From Doris montereyensis (lineage: Eukaryota > Mollusca > Gastropoda > Nudibranchia > Dorididae), in contig JAXRKP010000041.1 in the NCBI GenBank assembly GCA_037039925.1, positions 97,501 to 161,500 of the forward strand: 64,000 nucleotides of DNA, given 5' to 3'. The notes beneath the pieces are model-generated. The model ran no database searches, was not told where the DNA came from, and worked only from the letters and a program-made list of their open reading frames with translations. Positions 1 through 49,192 of this stretch are shown in pieces. Position numbers and translations under genes: made by a program. Each line of letters begins with the position of its first letter. Position 1 is the stretch's first letter.

Positions 1-575
1 TACAATGAGTTGGAGTTGTTCCATCGCCCAAATGAGTTGCGGTTGTGTTCCACCGCCACAATAAGTTGGAGTTGTGTTCCACCATCACAATGAGTTGGAG
101 TTGTGTTCCACTAAGCTTATGAATATGATGACCACTGCCACAATGAATTGGAGTTGTGTTCCACCACCACAATGAATTGAGTTGTGTTCCACCGCCACAA
201 TGAGTTGGAGTTGTGTTCCACCGCCACAATGAATTGGAGTTGTGTTCCACCGCCACAATGAATTGGAGTTGTGTTCCACCGCCACAATGAATTGGAGTTG
301 TGTTCCACCGCCACAATGAGTTGGAGTTGTGTTCCACCGCCACAATGAGTTGGAGTTGTGTTCCACTGCCACAATGAGTTGGTGTTGTGTTCCACCGCCA
401 CATGATTTGGAGTTGTGTTCCACCGCCGCAATGAGTTGGCGTTGTGTTCCACCGCCACAATGAGTTGGCGTTGTGTTCCACCGCTACAATGAGTTGGCGT
501 TGTGTTCCATCGCCACAATGAGTTGGCGTTGTGTTCCACCGCCACAATGAGTTGGCGTTGTTCCACCGCCACAAT
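1..575. repeat. Minisatellite A, 29-bp unit
   Basis: About 19 units of 29 bp built on CCACCGCCACAATGAGTTGG and GTTGTGTT. Variant bases (GAATTGG/GAGTTGG, TTGGAG/TTGGCG) are arranged in blocks. It runs off the left edge. One unit at about 112-140 is a hybrid carrying AGCTTATGAATATGATGACC from minisatellite B. Confidence 0.95.
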
Positions 576-616
576 GATTCGTCCACAAAGCCATGATAGT
601 GACGGAACTTTTGGAC

Positions 617-668
617 TGTTACAGTTACAGTTAGTTACAGTTACAGTTACAGTTACAGTTACAGTTAC
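617..668. repeat. Hexanucleotide repeat (ACAGTT)n
   Basis: Seven to eight units of TTACAG with one short interruption, directly after minisatellite A. Confidence 0.9.
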
Positions 669-929
669 CTGGGAAATGTTGGAGCATCATGCAAGTGCGA
701 TTAATAATTAGTTCGTGCGGTCATCATAGTCTGGGTTTTTGCTTGTTTGTTTGTTGCTTTTTTTAATCTGAAAAATGTTGGTAGCTATGTAAGAAGATAG
801 CCCATGATCATGGACTGATAGTTTGATGAAAGTCTTCACCCGTTGGGCTGAAATGAAATGAAAAGACTTGACAGTACACAAAAGAAAAACTCAATCAGCT
901 GACAGGGATTGAGTACTTACTTACTGGCT

Positions 930-1260
930 TCGCTTTAATTAGAATTTACCCTGCCCACCGTATGTAGCAATCGGAGGGAATGAGTGAATGAAAACTGGCA
1001 ACAATGTCATGCCTTTGGACTTCTTGCTCCATTGACATTTACCCCATGAACAATATGCCGTGATCTCAGGGTGAACGAAGGGGGGAATTAACACCGAAGA
1101 TGAAAGATAAGTGAAAGAGTGAAAAGAAAAAGGAAGTAAGATCTACTACCAGCAACGCCCGCCAACTGCCCACCATGCCTTGGGTGTTTAATTAATAATC
1201 TCATTGGGGAACAATTTTACCCTGTCCACTGTACGCTGTGCGGTGATCAGGATGAATTAA
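930..1260. repeat. Fragments of dispersed repeat family R3
   Basis: Several diverged pieces carry the family signature: a TTTACCCTGTCCACC-like start, GGTGATCTCAGGGTGAA, a purine-rich middle and a block with CCGCCAACTGCCCACC. Other pieces are at 2905-2990, 6270-6320, 11235-11490, 15780-15990, 16240-16360 and 21480-21640. I see no tRNA-like promoter, so its class is open. Confidence 0.6.
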
Positions 1261-1294
1261 GAACAGCAACAAAAAATACGTCTGAAACTGAAAG

Positions 1295-2837
1295 TAGGCC
1301 TGGGCAAGACTCGCTTTTCTATTATTACTCGTTGGTACGAACTAGTAGTGCCTAGTCTTCTCTGGTCTGGCGTGGTATTCGAGTACGGTACTCAGTACTC
1401 GCTTTGACGAATACCACGAAACCCACATTGCGCATTCATGGCGATGAATATGATGACCACTCTACTGAGCTTATGAATATGATGACCACTCTACTGAGCT
1501 TATGAATATGATGACCACTCTACTGAGCTCATTATGAATATGATGACCACTCTACTGAGCTTATGATTGAATATGATGACCACTCTACTGAGCTTATGAT
1601 TGAATATGATGACCACTCTACTGAGCTTATGATTGAATATGATGACCACTCTACTGAGCTTATGATTGAATATGATGACCACTCTACTGAGCTCATGAAT
1701 ATGATGACCATTCTACTGAGCTTATGATTGAATATGATGACCACTCTACTGAGCTTATGATTGAATATGATGACCACTCTACTGAGCTTATGATTGAATA
1801 TGATGACCACTCTACTGAGCTTATGAATATGATGACCACTTTACTGAGCTTATGATTGAATATGATGACCACTCTACTGAGCTTATGAATATGATGACCA
1901 CTTTACTGAGCTTATGATTGAATATGATGACCACTCTACTAAGCTATGAATATGATGACCACTCTACTGAGCTTATGATTGAATATGATGACCACTCTAC
2001 TAAGCTATTGAATATGATGACCACTCTACTGAGCTTATGATTGAATATGATGACCACTCTACTGAGCTTATGATTGAATATGATGACCACTCTACTGAGC
2101 TTATGAATATGATGACCACTCTACTGAGCTTATGATTATGATGACCACTCTACTGAGCTTATGAATATGATGACCACTCTACTACTGAGCTTGAGCTTAT
2201 GAATATGATGACCACTCTACTGAGCTTATGATTGAATATGACCACTCTACTGAGCTCATGAATATGATGACCACTCTACTGAGCTCATCATTGAATATGA
2301 TGACCACTCTGCTGAGCTTATGAATATGATGACCACTCTACTGAGCTTTGAATATGATGACCACTCTACTGAGCTTATGAATATGATGACCACTCTACTA
2401 AGCTTATGAATATGATGACCACTCTGCTGAGCTCATGAATATGATGACCACTCTGCTGAGCTTTGGGCTTTGGGGTGATTTTTTTTTAAATCCTCAAGCG
2501 TTCATCATCATTCATAGCTATGCTAATGCTTCAAAGGGTTAGTGCGAAAAGAAAGGGATGTGAAGGGGTGGTGCACAGGGTGTGTGTGGGGGGGGGGAGG
2601 GGTTAAGGGCACTGCACTACTTCTAAATCTCGAGTCAATCTCATCCTCAATCTGGTCTCCTCATAGCACAGTAGTTACATACAACAACAATTTACAGCGT
2701 AGATTGCTATCAAGACGGGAGTAAGTATTCATCACCTCTGATCTCAAGATCGAGACCGTGGTTAGATTCGAATAAAACGCCTCGAAGTATTGGTACCGAG
2801 GAGTGTTGAGTAATGGCTCGAGTAGCGCCCAGGCCTA
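1295..2837. mobile_element. hAT-like MITE, copy 1, interrupted by minisatellite B
   Basis: The ends are TAGGCCTGGGCAAGACTCG on the left and, inverted, TAGGCCTGGGCGCTACTCG on the right. The flanks are ACTGAAAG (1287-1294) and TCTGAAAG (2838-2845), an 8-bp target duplication with one mismatch, as in hAT elements. Without the array it is about 520 bp and matches copy 2 (7013-7554) in inverse orientation along its whole length. No transposase is present. Confidence 0.8.
1441..2465. repeat. Minisatellite B, mixed 29/33-bp units
   Basis: Roughly 33 units of GAATATGATGACCACTCTAC plus TGAGCTTAT, with or without an added GATT. It sits inside the hAT-like MITE exactly where the other copy has one related unit (7401-7437, inverted). 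Open frames across it are periodic artefacts. Confidence 0.95.
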
Positions 2838-2989
2838 TCTGAAAGAGTGAAAGGCAAGAAGTTAGACCTACTAAGTACTACTAGCTTTAGTTTGGTTTGG
2901 TTGAATTGTAATTTACTCTGTCCGCCATATGCGGTGATCTTAGCGTGACTTAATTGAAAAGAAGGGAGGACCTGGGAAGGCAACGCCTT

Positions 2990-4200
2990 GTTTACTTATT
3001 GGAAATCTGTGACAGACAAATCAATAAAATGTCAACTTCCAAAACATGTCTATATATATGTGTTCACATCTTTATATTTTTATTCACATGTTGTATCTTT
3101 GTTTCATTTGTCGTTCATCTTTTGTTTATCTTCGAACAGCATGTTATCAATATACAAGATATCAATAGTACATGTAATAATAATAATAATCATCATCATC
3201 ATCAACGCATGCAAGCACTTTAAAAATAATGTCCTCATCATTCATAGCTCAGACAAAACCCACGAAAAACCCAATGACTTAACCCCATGAAATCAAAGTT
3301 AAGATTGGCCACAATGTTTGATGAATACATTTACATGACAAATATTTGCAAGTGGATGTGAAATATTTCACAAGCATTATAAGCATATCATCTTGGTGAA
3401 ACTGTCCAAACACTTAAGTCTGAATGGTGTAATATTCTTTTCAGGAAAAGCAATAAATGTAATACTACTAGATCAACGAATAGGGCTGCAAGCACTATAA
3501 TATTATTATTATTAATATTATGGTTCTTAGATTTATATTCAATAAATATTTCAATTTTTCTTTTTCTTCTTTGCCTCTCAGTCTGAGCTCCCTGGGGAGT
3601 GCAAGCTATCAACAAAGAGCCACCAGTCATCCCTATTATTATCGTCAATGTCTGCAACTCTCCCCAGGTTTTCCTCCGTCTCGCCATTTCCGTCTCTATC
3701 TCTCTCCTTCAAGTCATTCTTGGTCGCCCTCTAGATCTTATCCCTGGTGGATTTCATGTCAAGCTTTGTCTGGCTATGTTGGATCTTGGTCTTCTCATTA
3801 TATGGCCAATCCATCTCCACTTCCTTTTCTTCAAATCTCTCTCAACTGACTTACAATTACAAGGTAAGAGTTTCCGAGAGGTGGAAAGATAAACGGAAAT
3901 CTTGCGTTTAGATCATGTACTATGTACATAACTGAAGCCTTTCTATTGGCTCAAGGCCTCCGATATTTATACAAAAACACTAAAAGAAGCATGCGTTTGA
4001 TCGTTTGAAGGACTAATCTCATATCCATATATCGTTGACTTGCGCGTTTAGACAGTTTCACCGACGATATTTATGTGTGCATGAGAAAATCCCATAAATC
4101 ATACAAGCACGCATCCACATATCACATTCAACAGAATGAAAAGGAATAACGAATGGGTAGATGGTAAATGAATGGACAGAAGATGAAAACTGTGGAGATG
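2990..4200. other. AT-rich intergenic stretch, nothing firm
   Basis: It contains short AAT/ATC runs (3176-3205, 3500-3525) and overlapping open frames at 3520-3892. One of these (3599-3892) reads as a hydrophobic protein and looks like the antisense of a repeat rather than a gene. I found no exon with similarity. Confidence 0.4.
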
Positions 4201-4535
4201 TGCATGCATTGAGGCGTAACATGTCAGCTCTCTGCCAAAAGGTAGTGGCTTCAAGCCCTGCCAACAGTTGAACAATTTTTCGAGTCTTTTCAGGGAAAAT
4301 CTACCCCTCTGGTCCGGTAGGTGGATGAACATCTAGTCCTATCAGAGACGGACGATAGAAATGTGGTCCGATAAAAATGTGGTCCTGTGTGCAGATCACA
4401 ACATTCTGTGCCCGTTAAAGATCCCTTGGCTGTTTACAGGGCAGTCCCTGCGACACTTTTAAAACCCTCCCAAAAACCTCAAGATCACCTAGTTGTGGAT
4501 GTGGGGGTAAATCAAATTTAAAAATAAAAACTAGG
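4200..4535 (+). mobile_element. tRNA-derived SINE, family S2
   Basis: Family S2 has a tRNA-like head (box A near GGCAAGGTGT, box B GGTTCGAGCCC-like), a body with CACGTTAAAGATCCCTTGG and a 3' tail of AAATC repeats. This copy is head-left with a worn head (CTTCAAGCCCTGCC as box B). Better heads are at 35300 and 37440. Confidence 0.7.
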
Positions 4536-4959
4536 TGTGTATTTCGCAGTGTACTCTTAAGACCAAGGGCAAATTAAATGTACCAGCTTCACATGGATTC
4601 TCTCCCTTTCTGGTTTATCAGTTTAGAGACTTTCTCAACTACTGACTGGGAGAGTAGAAAGACTGCCTGTGCTAGACATCAGACAGACAACCGGTGTTCC
4701 TACTGACAGCCAGGTTATTTGTTCACGCTCGTGAATATACTATGGTGGTGTGGGGGGGGGGGGGGTAATCAAAACCAAGATCAGGAGAAGAAAAAAGAAG
4801 AAAAGATAATAAATAAATAAAATCATAATCACAAGAAAGAAAGAAACAAAAACCCAAAAGCCAAAGGTTGTGTAAGCTACCAAAGAATAGAAACCTTAAG
4901 CAAACAACCTTCATTCTGGGTAACAGTAACATTAACACACCCCAATGATCACTCCTTAA

Positions 4960-5696
4960 GGGGGCGTCCGGGTGAGCTGTAACATCGTTTAGTAGAGTCT
5001 TGGGCTCATAATACCCATTTTCCAAATCCACTCTAGAATGCTACTTCAACATCTTTAGAATCGAGCACATCAGTTGATTTTTTTATATAAAGCCTGAAAA
5101 GGTACTAATTCTATGGCCAATTTTAATATGGTTGTATCATTCTGAAGAAAGTTGAATTTTCAAACCCGTTTTTCTCAAAAGATGTGATTTCTAGCATACA
5201 ACGTTTTTAAAATCTTAAAATCTCAGAAAGTGTTCATGCCAGAGTGTTGAAATTTGGTACACAGCTAGACTAGTATTTGTTATTGGGAACTAGAGATTTT
5301 CACTGGTTTATTTTGATTTTCATATCTTTTGTGCACCTTTAAAATCAAAATATTACAAAATTTATCAATAGTTATTTTTTTAATAAAATACTGATTTTTT
5401 TAAGCACATTTAAAAACAGCTGAGATAAATTAAATATGTCTTACTCCTTATTTAAGGGTTTAAAGAATATGTCTGAAAAAGAATTTCATTGTTAGCCCAT
5501 ATACTTTTTGAGATTTTAAGATTTTAAATTTCGGCATCAAAATTCAACATGGCCGCGGTTACAATGGCAAGTGAATAATTTTTCTCAAAAATTTTTACAT
5601 TTACATAGTAACTTAGATGCAAGCAACACATTGGCAGGAAAAAATTAGCCAAAAATGCATTAGGGGAAAAAAGTGAAAATTCAGTAGGACGCCCCT
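4960..5696. mobile_element. piggyBac-like MITE with TTAA target duplication
   Basis: A 737-bp AT-rich segment with inverted ends GGGGGCGTCC (left) and GGACGCCCC (right), flanked on both sides by TTAA (4956-4959 and 5697-5700). The TTAA duplication is the hallmark of piggyBac elements. There is no transposase frame. Assignment rests on ends and target site only. Confidence 0.6.
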
Positions 5697-5919
5697 TAAT
5701 GATAATGACACAGCCCAATGATGTGCCAGCAACACATTGTAGTTTCTTTATCAGTTGTCAATTTGCATTATTACTGATACGAAGAAAAAAACCTATAAAC
5801 ATAATATCAAACTACACTTTTTCAAAAGTAAAGTAATTCTTGTACTCATTGTTGAAATTGAAAGCAGTAATCCGGAGCAGAGTCCATCATTTTTCTAGAC
5901 GTACTAGTGTATGTGCGGC

Positions 5920-6002
5920 ATAATAAGATAAGATAAGATAAGATAAGATAAGATAAGCTAAGGTAAGATAAGATAAGATAAGCTAAGGTAAGATAAGATA
6001 AT
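5920..6002. repeat. Pentanucleotide repeat (GATAA)n
   Basis: About 15 units with a few AGCTAAG variants. The same pentamer appears at 24176-24247 and 28676-28745, attached to a dispersed repeat. Confidence 0.95.
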
Positions 6003-6612
6003 AATTATTAATTAGTCCTTGTGGGAAATTTGTTTTAGTCGCAATGTCATGCATTTCACAATAACTATGTGGTAGTTTCGCCCTTGCTTTCCATACCAAC
6101 TCTGCTTTCGCCAAATCTGAAAAGACCAAGCTTACTCTTTTGCTGTTGGGTCAACAGGAGGAACATGGAAAAAACTGCCTGGACTAGGAATCGAACTCCG
6201 ATCTCCTGAACGGCAGACGGACATTCTACAAATTGATGTTTTGTATGAATAAACAAACAATTTGTTTTGTTGAATTTTACCCCGTCCACAAGGAGTGGAG
6301 CACTGACCAACCGCGTGGACAAGGTCACGTGGACAAGGTCACGGTGACGGATGACAGGCGACAGATGACAGGAGAGAAGTAGCCAAATCACACTGATAAT
6401 AAATACCTAAAAAACGCTTCATGCATGAGTAAATCAATGCGAGACGGAAAGCAGATACATCACATGCTTGGATGGTGGCAGGGCTCGTAGGTGAATATGA
6501 AAAAGATTTAGAACCTGAAAGTTTGGAAACGCAAATTACAAAGTGTCCTCCATGTGCACTAGAAGTGGCCTCGTAAACACAAACTGATTGTACCGTGCTC
6601 AGGACCAACTTC

Positions 6613-6643
<31 letters not shown>

Positions 6644-7012
6644 TCATCGTCCCTCAATAATCTCAGATTGAGTCTCAGAAATCTCAGGAAGCAGAAACAT
6701 AACTGTTTATATATCAAAAATTTTCACCCCATGCAGTCACTGTATTGCACATAATTCAATATCAATAGAATGGAAGAATCTCTTATAGCGGGGATTAAAG
6801 ATAAACAAAAGGAAACAAACAAAATGAAATCACTACAACAATAATAAAAGAAGCAAAAACGAAAAAGACGAACCTCAAAAAAGATTCGCACACGCTAATA
6901 ATGTTACCCAAGCATTCAAGATGAACAATAGTTTATACTACTTAGCACAGATTTTGTTTAAATGATAAAAGATGGCTTCAAATTGCCTGTCATTCAGATG
7001 ACTATCACACAA

Positions 7013-7554
7013 TAGGCCTGGGTGCTACTCGAGCCATTACTCGATACCAACGAATACAAGGCTTTGAGGCGTTTTATTCTAATCTAACACCCGGTCTCAA
7101 GACTACAGGTGATGAATACTTCTTCTTGATAACAACCTATGCTGTAACTTGTAACTACTTTGTGTTGACAAAATCAGACTGAGAGTCAGAGAAAATGCAA
7201 CGCCCAGGCGCTGCTGCCCTAGCTGTGAGGATATATCAGCAGGGCTCTATATCGGCACCTTTCGCTTTGCCGTTACATCCCCCCCCCCCCACTACCTTCG
7301 CAGCACCCCATCCCTTTCTATTCGTGCCAACACTATTGAGCATTAGCCTAGTTATGAATGCATGAGGGTTTTTATCACCTCCACAGTGTGATTACCTCAA
7401 GGTCCAAGGCTCAGAGTGTTCATCATATTCACCGCCTTGAATGCGTGAGGCGGTTTCGTGGTATTTGTCAAAGCGAGTGCTTGAATAACGCGAGACCAGA
7501 GAAGGCGGTGGTTGGTATCAACGAGTAATAGAAAAGGAGTCTTGCCCAGGCCTA
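7013..7554. mobile_element. hAT-like MITE, copy 2
   Basis: 542 bp with TAGGCCTGGG at both ends in inverse orientation. The flanks TCACACAA (7005-7012) and TCGCATAA (7555-7562) match at six of eight bases, the mismatches being transitions. The interior is homologous to the non-array part of copy 1 in opposite orientation. Confidence 0.78.
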
Positions 7555-7789
7555 TCGCATAATGCCAATGGGGGGAAAAAGAAAAAAAAAGAAAGAAACA
7601 CAGTCAAAGAAAGAAGAAAAAAAACACAGGCAAACGCTGTACATTACACGTCAACACGTTAGCTCTACCAGCAAACAGTGGCAAGACTGCCAGAACCATG
7701 AGGTCCCACGGTTGAGTTATAGCAATACTAGATCTGACATTGTGTGTTACTTGGTAAAGACACTTAACCCGCATTTTCCCTCACTGAAA

Positions 7790-8215
7790 GGCATGTCTTT
7801 TAGAACTTCTCTGAGGTTTTCTGAGGGTGTGTCCTATCTATCTCAATCTCCACTGTCCTATTTCTTCTGCTAATGGTTTCTGCGCTGTTTTTTCCCCAGT
7901 GTTTCATTTGGATTTTATCTGACCACTGAATCTGTAGTATTTTCTTAAGGCAAATGTTGACAAAGCTCTGAAGTTTTCTACTCCAGGTCTTAGTCGAGGC
8001 TCAATATAACAATACCAATTTGACATTGGAGTTAAAAAGTCTTAAGTTTTAATAGTGATGGTGCAGTCCTTCCAGATCTTGTTTAAGTTCCTGAATGCTG
8101 TTCTTGATTTTCCTATTCTTGTCTTGATATCTGCTGTTGTTGTTCCCCTACATCATCTACTACACTGCCAAGATAGGCAAAGTTGCCTACTACTTCCAGA
8201 GGCTTACATCAAATG
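7790..8215 (-). mobile_element. LINE fragment, reverse-transcriptase C-terminal region
   Basis: Minus-strand frames give GTTTADIKTRIGKSRTAFRN and LNKIWK, then, after frame breaks, IGHTLRK. This is the region after the RT catalytic core typical of APE-type non-LTR retrotransposons. A worn S1 SINE-like piece adjoins on the left (7680-7787). Confidence 0.6.
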
Positions 8216-8808
8216 GAAGAAACGAGTACAAATTCAGAAAAGCAGATCATTGCTCATTGACATTATCATAAGACGATTCAAATTCAATGCTTTCAACAGT
8301 TTTGTTGGTCAGCTACACTATCTACACTTTGTCAAAAATGTTACATTTATGCATATAAAGCCCGAAGGAAAATTTAGACATTAGTGATAAAAAATATATA
8401 AAGAAACAAATTAATTTTGTTTGTTATCCCCAAATTTATCAATATTCTAGCAGTTTAAAATCTACAATTATTTAGATTTAGATTTAGACCCTTTAAGAAA
8501 TAAATATTTCTGAGAAGGAGCATCGTATTCATATTATCAAATGAAAAATCACATAAACGTACCTTGACAGTGTAAAAGGATGACAAGAATTATCAGTCAT
8601 GTAGCGACACAGACACAGCCAAATGCATTACTTACAAGGATATATGTAAAAACTCATTGGAGTTACGACAAACCATTCTGACATTACATAAACCTTTTAT
8701 ATGTTGGTTTCAATTCATGCAATTAAATCTCTTTTTAAATACAGAATGTACAATAAAAAAAAGATATTACGACAACAGTTTTACACAAAACCTCATGTCA
8801 ACCTTACT

Positions 8809-8811
<3 letters not shown>

Positions 8812-8839
<28 letters not shown>

Positions 8840-8840
8840 C
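8812..8840. repeat. (TA)n microsatellite
   Basis: About 14 TA dinucleotides, in the probable 3' untranslated or downstream region of VPS53. Confidence 0.9.
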
Positions 8841-8959
8841 AATCACCATCAAACACACGTCTCCAACTTCACGCAAAACCAGCCACCAACGAACAGGAAA
8901 ACTTGTGTGCGCCCAATAAATTAAAACCACTGATATATAAAAAACATATTTACAAAAAG

Positions 8960-44525
<35,566 letters not shown>

Positions 44526-45654
44526 CTTGAAGTTACTCAACGGCTACCGGTCGTAAGCCGATGAACTCAAGTGAAGTGAGTAGGTCGAAAGATCAAGCAA
44601 ATTTTGAGATGGACTGAAATTTACCTTCTTGGCCATGCAGTAATCTCATGTGGAGATAAATAACGAAATGAAAGACAAAAAGCAAACAAAAAAGATAATC
44701 CAAAACAAAAAAGCACAAAACAGCAAACAGATTGCGAGATGGCAGATGTCTATGAACAACCTAAAGGAAATAAATATGGCGTACCAGAAGCAGTACTCCC
44801 CAACTATATTTTTGTACTTTGTATTGTACTTACTCGCAAATAATGACTACGATAAATTAAATGAGGAAATCGACAACACATGATACATTTTTGATTTCAC
44901 ACAATTATCCACTAAGGTTTATATAGTTTTATTTTTAAATATATTTTTGTGTTATATTTACTTACTATTGGATTCTCTAGAGAGTGCAGAAAATATAAAC
45001 CGACAATCTAGTTAGATCTAGAAGTTAGCTTTTATATCACAGTTATTTTTTTGTTAATCTTGTTTTTATTGTTATGTTGTTGATGAGTTGTTATTTTTCT
45101 TTGGGGGAGGGTGTAGTTTGGGTTTGGGTCTTTTGGGGTTGGGTTTCTTTTTGTTGTTATTGTTGTTTGGGGGAAGGGTTATTTTGATTGTTTTTGGTTC
45201 TGGTGTTCCTGTGTTTGTTTGGATAGTTTTCTTTATAACGAGAAGTCCCGTGGTTAAACAAATTAAACTCATGAAGCATAACGTGGAACATCAGGGAAAC
45301 ATTCAGACAGCTTGGCAGTGAATGTTTGAGGTGAAAATAAAAAAATTGATTTTGATTGAAGACAAGGTAGTACATGTACTACAGAAATATTTGTGTCTGA
45401 TTTTAAAATTCTCAAAGAAACAACTTTTTTGCTTCTCTTTGAACTGAATTGAACTCTGCAAGCTTTCTTGTTTATGTTGATTTTGGTTTTGATTGTTTTT
45501 GGGTTTTTTTGTCGTTGTTCTTGTTGGTGTTGTTTACGTTGGTTTTTTTTAATAAAAAACGTCAATATGATAGAACCAAATGTTGATACAAAAGAATGGG
45601 GGGGTGGAAAATGGAGTGCCATCCAGATAAATGACAGGTACTAAAAATGTGCAA

Positions 45655-45950
45655 AAACGTAAAACTGGTCTCCTCAGACTATTATATACGTTATAACCAA
45701 AAACTAAAAATAACAAAAAGTACAAAATACTTAGGAGTTACAATGCAGAAAAGCACATGGTCTTTTGGCTTTCCTTAAACGAAACGTTTACAACAGTCCT
45801 CAAAATGTAAAAGAGAAGTGCTACAAGGCTTTAGTAAAACTAGTCTTAGATTAAAGTAGCTTTGTCCGAGATCGAAACTAACAAACATACCCACAAGAAA
45901 TTGAGAAAGTGCAAAAGAATGCAACCCACTTTGTAACTAATGATTATACA
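45655..45950 (+). mobile_element. CR1/Jockey-like LINE fragment, RT C-terminus
   Basis: Plus-strand pieces in changing frames read KYLGVTMQKSTW, RNVYNSPQNVKEKCYKALVK and QEIEKVQKNATHFVTNDY. These are the standard motifs after the RT core in CR1/Jockey-type LINEs. It is truncated on both sides. Confidence 0.75.
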
Positions 45951-47315
45951 TATTGACCTACTTGACTTAGGCGCTTTTCGCATCCTGATCTTCAGAACAG
46001 GACGCCTCAGCAATGTGATTCGTTTAATGAGGAGATTCCAATGTTTTCGATCCTGTGCAAGTAAACCTAGATGTTTCAGATCTTTTCTTTTTTTGTTTTC
46101 AGTGATAGGCCAGAGCCGAATCGGGAAGAGTTCTTTGTTAATCACTGTTGGTAGTGTGGGTACTGGCCTCCCTCTGAATCTTTCACCGAATGTTGTGAAA
46201 TATAGCTTTGTCGGCAGGTATTTTTTCGTTTCGTCTTAGGATATGTCGAAAAAGGCGCCAACGGTTTTCTACAATGAAGAAGGAAAGGGGATTTTCATTG
46301 CACTTTTTATATACAGACTTGCTGGATATTTTGACTAGATAGTATATGTTTAGGATATTTCGTAGTGGTTTCCGATGGAAGGCATCTTATTCGTTCATTT
46401 CAGTTTGCGTCAGTGCCCACAGTTGAAGGTTAGGATATATTTCACACGTGTTATGTTCAACTTGGCTTTGATTTTTCTTTCTATTTTGTCTTCCTTTATC
46501 CAGATGTTGTTCAGTTTGCTAAGGGCAACATTGTACAGCTGTTTTCGCCTTTCTATGTTTTCTGTGTTTCCCATCATGAATCCTACGTTCTTTGTCGTTT
46601 TCTATGTGGTCGCATCTCTGCTAATAGCAGTCAACTCTGTTTTATAAACATTAATATTGGGCTGGAATTATTTTTTCTTGTGAATAATACGACATGACAT
46701 TGTGTGATGCCGGAGGTATTACTTAGATCTAGATTCTAGATATTTCTCGTTTGTTGTCTGACGAAGGGTTATATCCGAAATGTTACGTGTTTGTTCAGTC
46801 TTTATTAGTGGAGTTGTCACTTATTGTCATTTTCGCCTTATTCTTGTGGTGATATTGGATTTCCTATGACAGTTCACACTTCTTTAAGGGCATGTTCGAG
46901 ATAGATAACAAATAGTACAGGACTGAGTTCATCTCCCTGGGACGTGTCGACATTGCTTATGAATGGAATTGTGTGTGTCCACTTTGTCTATTTTAGTATT
47001 TATCTGCGTGTTGTTTAGAAGAAATTGAACTAATCTCAATTCGTCCTCATTGATTTTTTTTTCTCTAGGATTTGAAGGAGCATTTGTCTATTGATTGTGT
47101 CGAATGCTGCGGACATATCGATCCCTGTGGTTTTTATATTGATGTTCTCAATGCTTGTTTTCGCCGCTATCCGTTTGTGGGTCCATATAACATCTGCGGC
47201 ATTTCTTTCAGATCAAAATCCACTCCTCTGGCTGTGGGATAGGTACTTTCCTATGCCTGGTCTTATTCTGTTTGACGTTATTAGAGACAGTGCTTTTATC
47301 AGGGTGTTGAGTAGT
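45950..47315 (-). mobile_element. Second LINE fragment, RT domain to C-terminus
   Basis: On the minus strand, from right to left: DVIWTHKRIAAKTS, GIDMSAAFDTINRQMLLQIL (motif A, with Asp), then TSQGDELSPVLFVIYLEHAL (motif B), then GNTENIERRKQLYNVALSKL. I did not see an intact YADD box; the region between motif B and the C-terminal part is broken. It is a different family from the element at 50106. An S2 SINE begins at its right border. Confidence 0.75.
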
Positions 47316-47317
47316 GT

Positions 47318-47841
<524 letters not shown>

Positions 47842-48762
47842 GAGAAAGAGAAAACGCAAAAGAGAAAACGTATTCCCACTTCCAAAAAGAACTTCATTAT
47901 TGGCTTAAAGTTAAATACAGAATAAAATTCAAAGCAGTAGTTTTTGTCTACATATGCCTTGAGGAATCAGCCCCTCCTTCCTTTATCGTTCTGATCTAAT
48001 TTCTAAATACTCTCAACCGAGATCGTTGAAATCCTCAACCGACTACATTCATTTGATTATCTTTAGTCTAAACTGCACACAAAATGGGCGAACGATCTTT
48101 TCCTTCATTCGGTCTACGTAGGCTACTTGGAATACAATACCAAATAACATCAGATAAATCAGACAGGCAGAAAATGTGAGCCAGCCTGGGGAAACCATGT
48201 CACAAATAATTGAGTTAATTGACACTAGCGCTAGCATGAAGAAGAAATGCTGAACAGTTTGCTTTTAGAACTTTTAAGACATCTCAATTAGAACAGAAGT
48301 TATGTCCATTTAAGTAAATGGACAAAACATATAAAACGGAGAGAAAAAATCGGATTCAAAGTTCACACAAGGTTTATTGACAAAGAAAACATAGTTGTTC
48401 GATATGAAATGATCAATATACGCCATACTGTCATTTCTTGGTAATCTTATTTATCTTGATCACCATGCCAACTAAAAAAAATTGTCTTTCACTGAAAAGT
48501 CGTTCAGTCATGCTGGCCCTCTTTTATGAAATAAGATCTATTTCAAAACAAGAAGCAGCCCTTCATTTCAATTTTCGCTCTTTCCACGAGGGCTTACATT
48601 ATATCAGATCAAATATAACAGTTGTGAATACCTATGATGGGGAGGGAAGGGGAGGGGAGAGGGAGCAGATCCTGCTTGCTGCAAGCATTTATATTGTTTG
48701 GGCTTGTGTGACGCGTCCTTTGGAAGATTAGAAAGAAGGAGATGTTTGATATCACCCCCCTC

Positions 48763-49192
<430 letters not shown>

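Noticed and set aside
1..2465. CRISPR-like direct repeats of about 29 bp
   Set aside because: The units are contiguous, with no unique spacers, and the window is eukaryotic. They are minisatellites.
3599..3892. 97-residue hydrophobic frame that might be a membrane protein
   Set aside because: No start context, splice sites or family match. It overlaps another frame and looks like antisense repeat DNA.
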